Assembly: GCA_033812795.1 (NCBI GenBank)
Contig: JAPXSY010000013.1
Span: 1 to 53,125, forward strand
Source of the DNA: JAPXSY01 sp033812795
GTDB taxonomy: Bacteria > Verrucomicrobiota > Kiritimatiellia > RFP12 > UBA1067
Direction of reading: 5' to 3'
Length of the DNA: 53,125 bases
In this document: positions 51,544 through 53,125 of the stretch, one piece after another
How the letters are laid out: each line of letters begins with the position of its first letter
Numbering within the stretch: the first letter of the stretch is position 1
Made by a program: the position numbers and the translations under genes
Notes under the pieces: model-generated
The model's input: the letters and a program-made list of their open reading frames with translations, nothing else
What the model was told of the DNA's origin: nothing
Databases searched by the model: none

Positions 51544-51946
51544 AACGTGATGTTGTTCAATCCTGAAAATCCTGGATACATGCGCCCGCGCAGCGGGAAA
51601 TCCTGTCAATTTATAGGCAAGGAGTTAGGAGTTTTTTCACTTCGACGTTCTGAGTCCGGCGTTGGGCGTTCGGCGTTCAAAGGCGGCGGCGTGAAACGCC
51701 GCCCGGACGAGCAGACGCTCGTCCCTCCCATCCTGCGGGCAGAACAAAAAATCTGCGAAATCTGTGTAAATCTGCGGATAAAACCAGAAAGCACAAGACA
51801 CGTTGTTGCGGGCGGGGACGCCCGCGCTCCCGACTCTCTGCCCCCTTTTTCACCAGAAACGCACGATCTTTGCACACCCTGTCACGAACCGATTGCCCTT
51901 GGTTGGCTGATGTCAAACTGCGACCCCGTTTCTCTCATTTAGACCA

Positions 51947-52063
51947 TTAGACCTCTGATTGGTCTTTGCGCGGCAATCCAAGTTCCGGATAACGGATCTG
52001 CAAGGTCTGCACGACTTCGCGCGGGAGCTCTTTGGCAAAATCAGTAAGTCCTTTCGGTTCAAA
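51947..52063 (-). pseudogene. Possible truncated gene remnant
   Basis: A 38-codon open stretch, with no start codon and ending in TAA, reads FEPKGLTDFAKELPREVVQ then TLQIRYPELGLPRKDQSEV. It has natural-looking amino-acid composition and third-base pattern. Just upstream a short ATG frame (MRLFDNKGTAVI, from 52097) ends in a stop in a different phase, so the two could be one gene broken by a frameshift. No family is recognised. It lies between the repeats and the nucleotidyltransferase module, so it may be debris of an earlier cassette. Confidence 0.35.
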
Positions 52064-52096
52064 TTACCGCGGTCCCTTTGTTGTCAAAAAGCCGCA

Positions 52097-52125
52097 TTGA
52101 GATAACTCCCGTGAAATGGTAATCT
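52097..52125 (+). promoter_or_regulatory. Promoter candidate, possibly leaderless, of the small partner gene
   Basis: TTGAGA (52097-52102), a 17-base spacer and TAATCT (52120-52125). The ATG starts seven bases after the -10 box, about where transcription would begin, and no ribosome site precedes it. Confidence 0.5.
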
Positions 52126-52131
52126 ACAACC

Positions 52132-52317
52132 ATGAAAGACCGGACTGTTCAAATCAAGAGCGTCAGCAAGGGAAACCCCTCGGACGGTGTAGCTTACTGG
52201 ATGAGCAGGCCGCCGAGCGAGCGTTTCGCAGCCGTTGAGTTTTTGAGGAGTCAGCAGTATGAAGCTCCCCCAAGACTTCAGAGAGTTTTTAGAATTGTTC
52301 AACGCGAAGGGCGTTGA
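52132..52317 (+). CDS. Small partner protein of a nucleotidyltransferase module
   Basis: A 61-residue basic protein (MKDRTVQIKSVSKGNP, then AYWMSRPPSERFAAVEFLRSQ and LQRVFRIVQREGR). The pattern W-x-S-R-P-P-x-E-R-x-A-A-V-E-x-L-R matches small proteins I recall encoded just before nucleotidyltransferase genes, which is family-level memory and not a search. It overlaps the next gene by 59 bases in another frame. Its role as toxin, antitoxin or adapter is unknown. Confidence 0.65.
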   Translation: MKDRTVQIKSVSKGNPSDGVAYWMSRPPSERFAAVEFLRSQQYEAPPRLQRVFRIVQREGR

Positions 52318-52744
52318 ATACATGATCGTCGGCTCGTATGCGCTGGCCTATTACGGTGCGCCGCGCTATACGGGCGACATTGATCTTTTCGTTCGCCGCA
52401 CGGAGATCAATGCCCACTGTATCATTGCGGCCCTCAAGGAGTTCGGGTTTTCCTTTCCCAATCTCACTTGGAACGACTTCACCAAGGACGACACCGTCAT
52501 ACAACTCGGTGTCCCGCCGGTACGCATCGACATCCTGACCTTTCTTTCCGGTATGGACTGGGATACGGCTTCAAAGCGCAAGGTGCCGGGGGAGATCGAT
52601 GGAGTTCCCGTTTTTGTAATCGGGAAGGAAGACTACATCGCCAACAAAAGGGCTAGCGGTCGTATAAAAGACTTGGCCGATATTGAGGCTCTCGGCGAAC
52701 AGATAGCTGTCAGTTCGTCAGACCGCTCAACAGCTCCAGACTAG
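52259..52744 (+). CDS. MNT-type nucleotidyltransferase (antitoxin-like)
   Basis: A 161-residue cytoplasmic protein of the nucleotidyltransferase fold. The catalytic GS-xn-DxD motif is GSYALAYYG (25-33) and TGDIDLFVRR (38-47), with Asp40 and Asp42. A third acidic position may be in RIDILTF (about 89-95), and KDLADIE near the C-terminus is typical of the family. It starts at 52259 after GAGGAGTCAGCAG. It overlaps the small partner gene. Such pairs often act as toxin-antitoxin or defence modules, by adding nucleotides to a target or partner. The module sits between two ~350-bp direct repeats. Substrate not known. Confidence 0.83.
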   Translation: MKLPQDFREFLELFNAKGVEYMIVGSYALAYYGAPRYTGDIDLFVRRTEINAHCIIAALKEFGFSFPNLTWNDFTKDDTVIQLGVPPVRIDILTFLSGMDWDTASKRKVPGEIDGVPVFVIGKEDYIANKRASGRIKDLADIEALGEQIAVSSSDRSTAPD

Positions 52745-52778
52745 CCAGTTCCCTTTCAGGCTATCGGGGCCGTAGTTT

Positions 52779-53125
52779 GACACGAGACATTTCGTGTTTC
52801 CAGCAGACTCAACACGCGCACGGCCGATCGATACAAGGCCTTGTCGGTTTTTAGCCGCGCCGCCATCCTTCCGTTGCTGCCTCGGTCGCCTCGCCACGGC
52901 AACACATTACCACACCGCGAAAACGCTCCGCAACCCTTGGTTGTTCGTGACAGGGGTATGCGAGTTTAGTGCGTGGTTTGTGTGTGCGCAGTCGGGAACG
53001 CGGGCGTCTTCCGCGCTACGCGCGGATGTAGGATTTATTTAGGAGTTAGGATTTAGGATTTAGGAGTTAGCCTGCCGCGCGGCTCCGCCGCGAAAAAACC
53101 TTGGAAGTAAGTTTAGGACATGATT
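52779..53125 (+). repeat. Long direct repeat, copy B (cut by window end)
   Basis: 347 bp visible, matching 51190-51543 and still matching at the last base. The repeat period is 1589 bp, with the nucleotidyltransferase module in between. More copies could follow beyond the window. Confidence 0.9.

Larger units (their letters stand above)
51055..52131. other. Gene-poor region with direct repeat copy and word repeats
   Basis: The first copy of the ~350-bp direct repeat (51190-51543) is followed by AATCCTGAAAATCCTGG words (51559 onward), GTTGGGCGTTCGGCGTT words, an AATCTGCGAAATCTGTGTAA repeat (about 51749-51782) and the AGAAACGCACGATCTTTGC copy. Plus-strand frames over the region are repeat-driven and not genes. 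Confidence 0.7.

Noticed and set aside
51538..51942. 134-codon plus-strand frame
   Set aside because: Made from word repeats (AATCCTG, AATCTGCG) with no ribosome site or domain.
51190..53125. Insertion sequence
   Set aside because: The repeats are direct, not inverted, and no transposase or integrase frame is present in the window.

Overview
The window looks like a high-GC, Gram-negative chromosome from the PVC group, most likely a Kiritimatiellota/Verrucomicrobiota member from a gut or other polysaccharide-rich anaerobic setting. This is inferred from gene content, not from a marker-gene search. The pointers are three Tat-exported enzymes, very large secreted repeat proteins (26-residue leucine-rich repeats, autotransporter-type beta-strand repeats), a sialidase-like protein, a GH2 enzyme, PA14 and beta-helix proteins, and ordinary bacterial housekeeping genes lying between them.

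Layout. 1-6.9 kb: two secreted metallophosphoesterase-like proteins, an exported FAD-dependent oxidoreductase, a HAD phosphatase and a Tat aldo/keto reductase. 6.9-12.6 kb: two paralogous minus-strand surface proteins with Cys-containing repeats; the second is split by a frameshift at an 8-base homopolymer. 12.8-20 kb: an SLC12-type cation-chloride transporter, a B12-binding radical SAM protein, MenG/UbiE and GyrB. 20-30.2 kb: a GH2 glycosidase, tRNA-Leu(UAG), HisG, a 29-residue basic protein, a TPR lipoprotein, an M3 oligopeptidase with an overlapping endonuclease/exonuclease/phosphatase protein, a tandem winged-helix regulator with an apparent autoregulatory palindrome, and a membrane-anchored hypothetical protein. 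30.3-37 kb: PyrF, a small periplasmic protein, a 1333-residue beta-strand repeat protein and a sialidase-like protein. 37.3-41.5 kb: TrkA-TrkH potassium uptake and a stand-alone TrpB. 41.9-50 kb: a solute-binding protein fused to an ABC permease and flanked by direct repeats, then a PA14 protein and a GH141-like beta-helix protein that look co-transcribed. 50.2-53.1 kb: a Tat sugar-phosphate isomerase-like protein, then a small two-gene nucleotidyltransferase module between two ~350-bp direct repeats, the second cut by the window end.

How the genes work together. The exported hydrolases, isomerase, oxidoreductases and sugar transporter fit capture and breakdown of complex glycans. TrkAH and the SLC12-like carrier fit K+/Cl- balance. 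The gyrase, HisG, TrpB, PyrF, MenG and tRNA genes are scattered core functions, not pathway operons.

The most striking non-genic trait is the number of short quasi-periodic repeat families with 7-9 base words. They fill gaps and in several places enter coding sequence in frame. The strongest candidates for unusual biology are the nucleotidyltransferase module with a possibly leaderless promoter between long direct repeats, the binding-protein/permease fusion between direct repeats, the regulator whose palindrome runs from the -10 box to its start codon, and the homopolymer-split surface protein. All calls come from reading the sequence; no database search was run.
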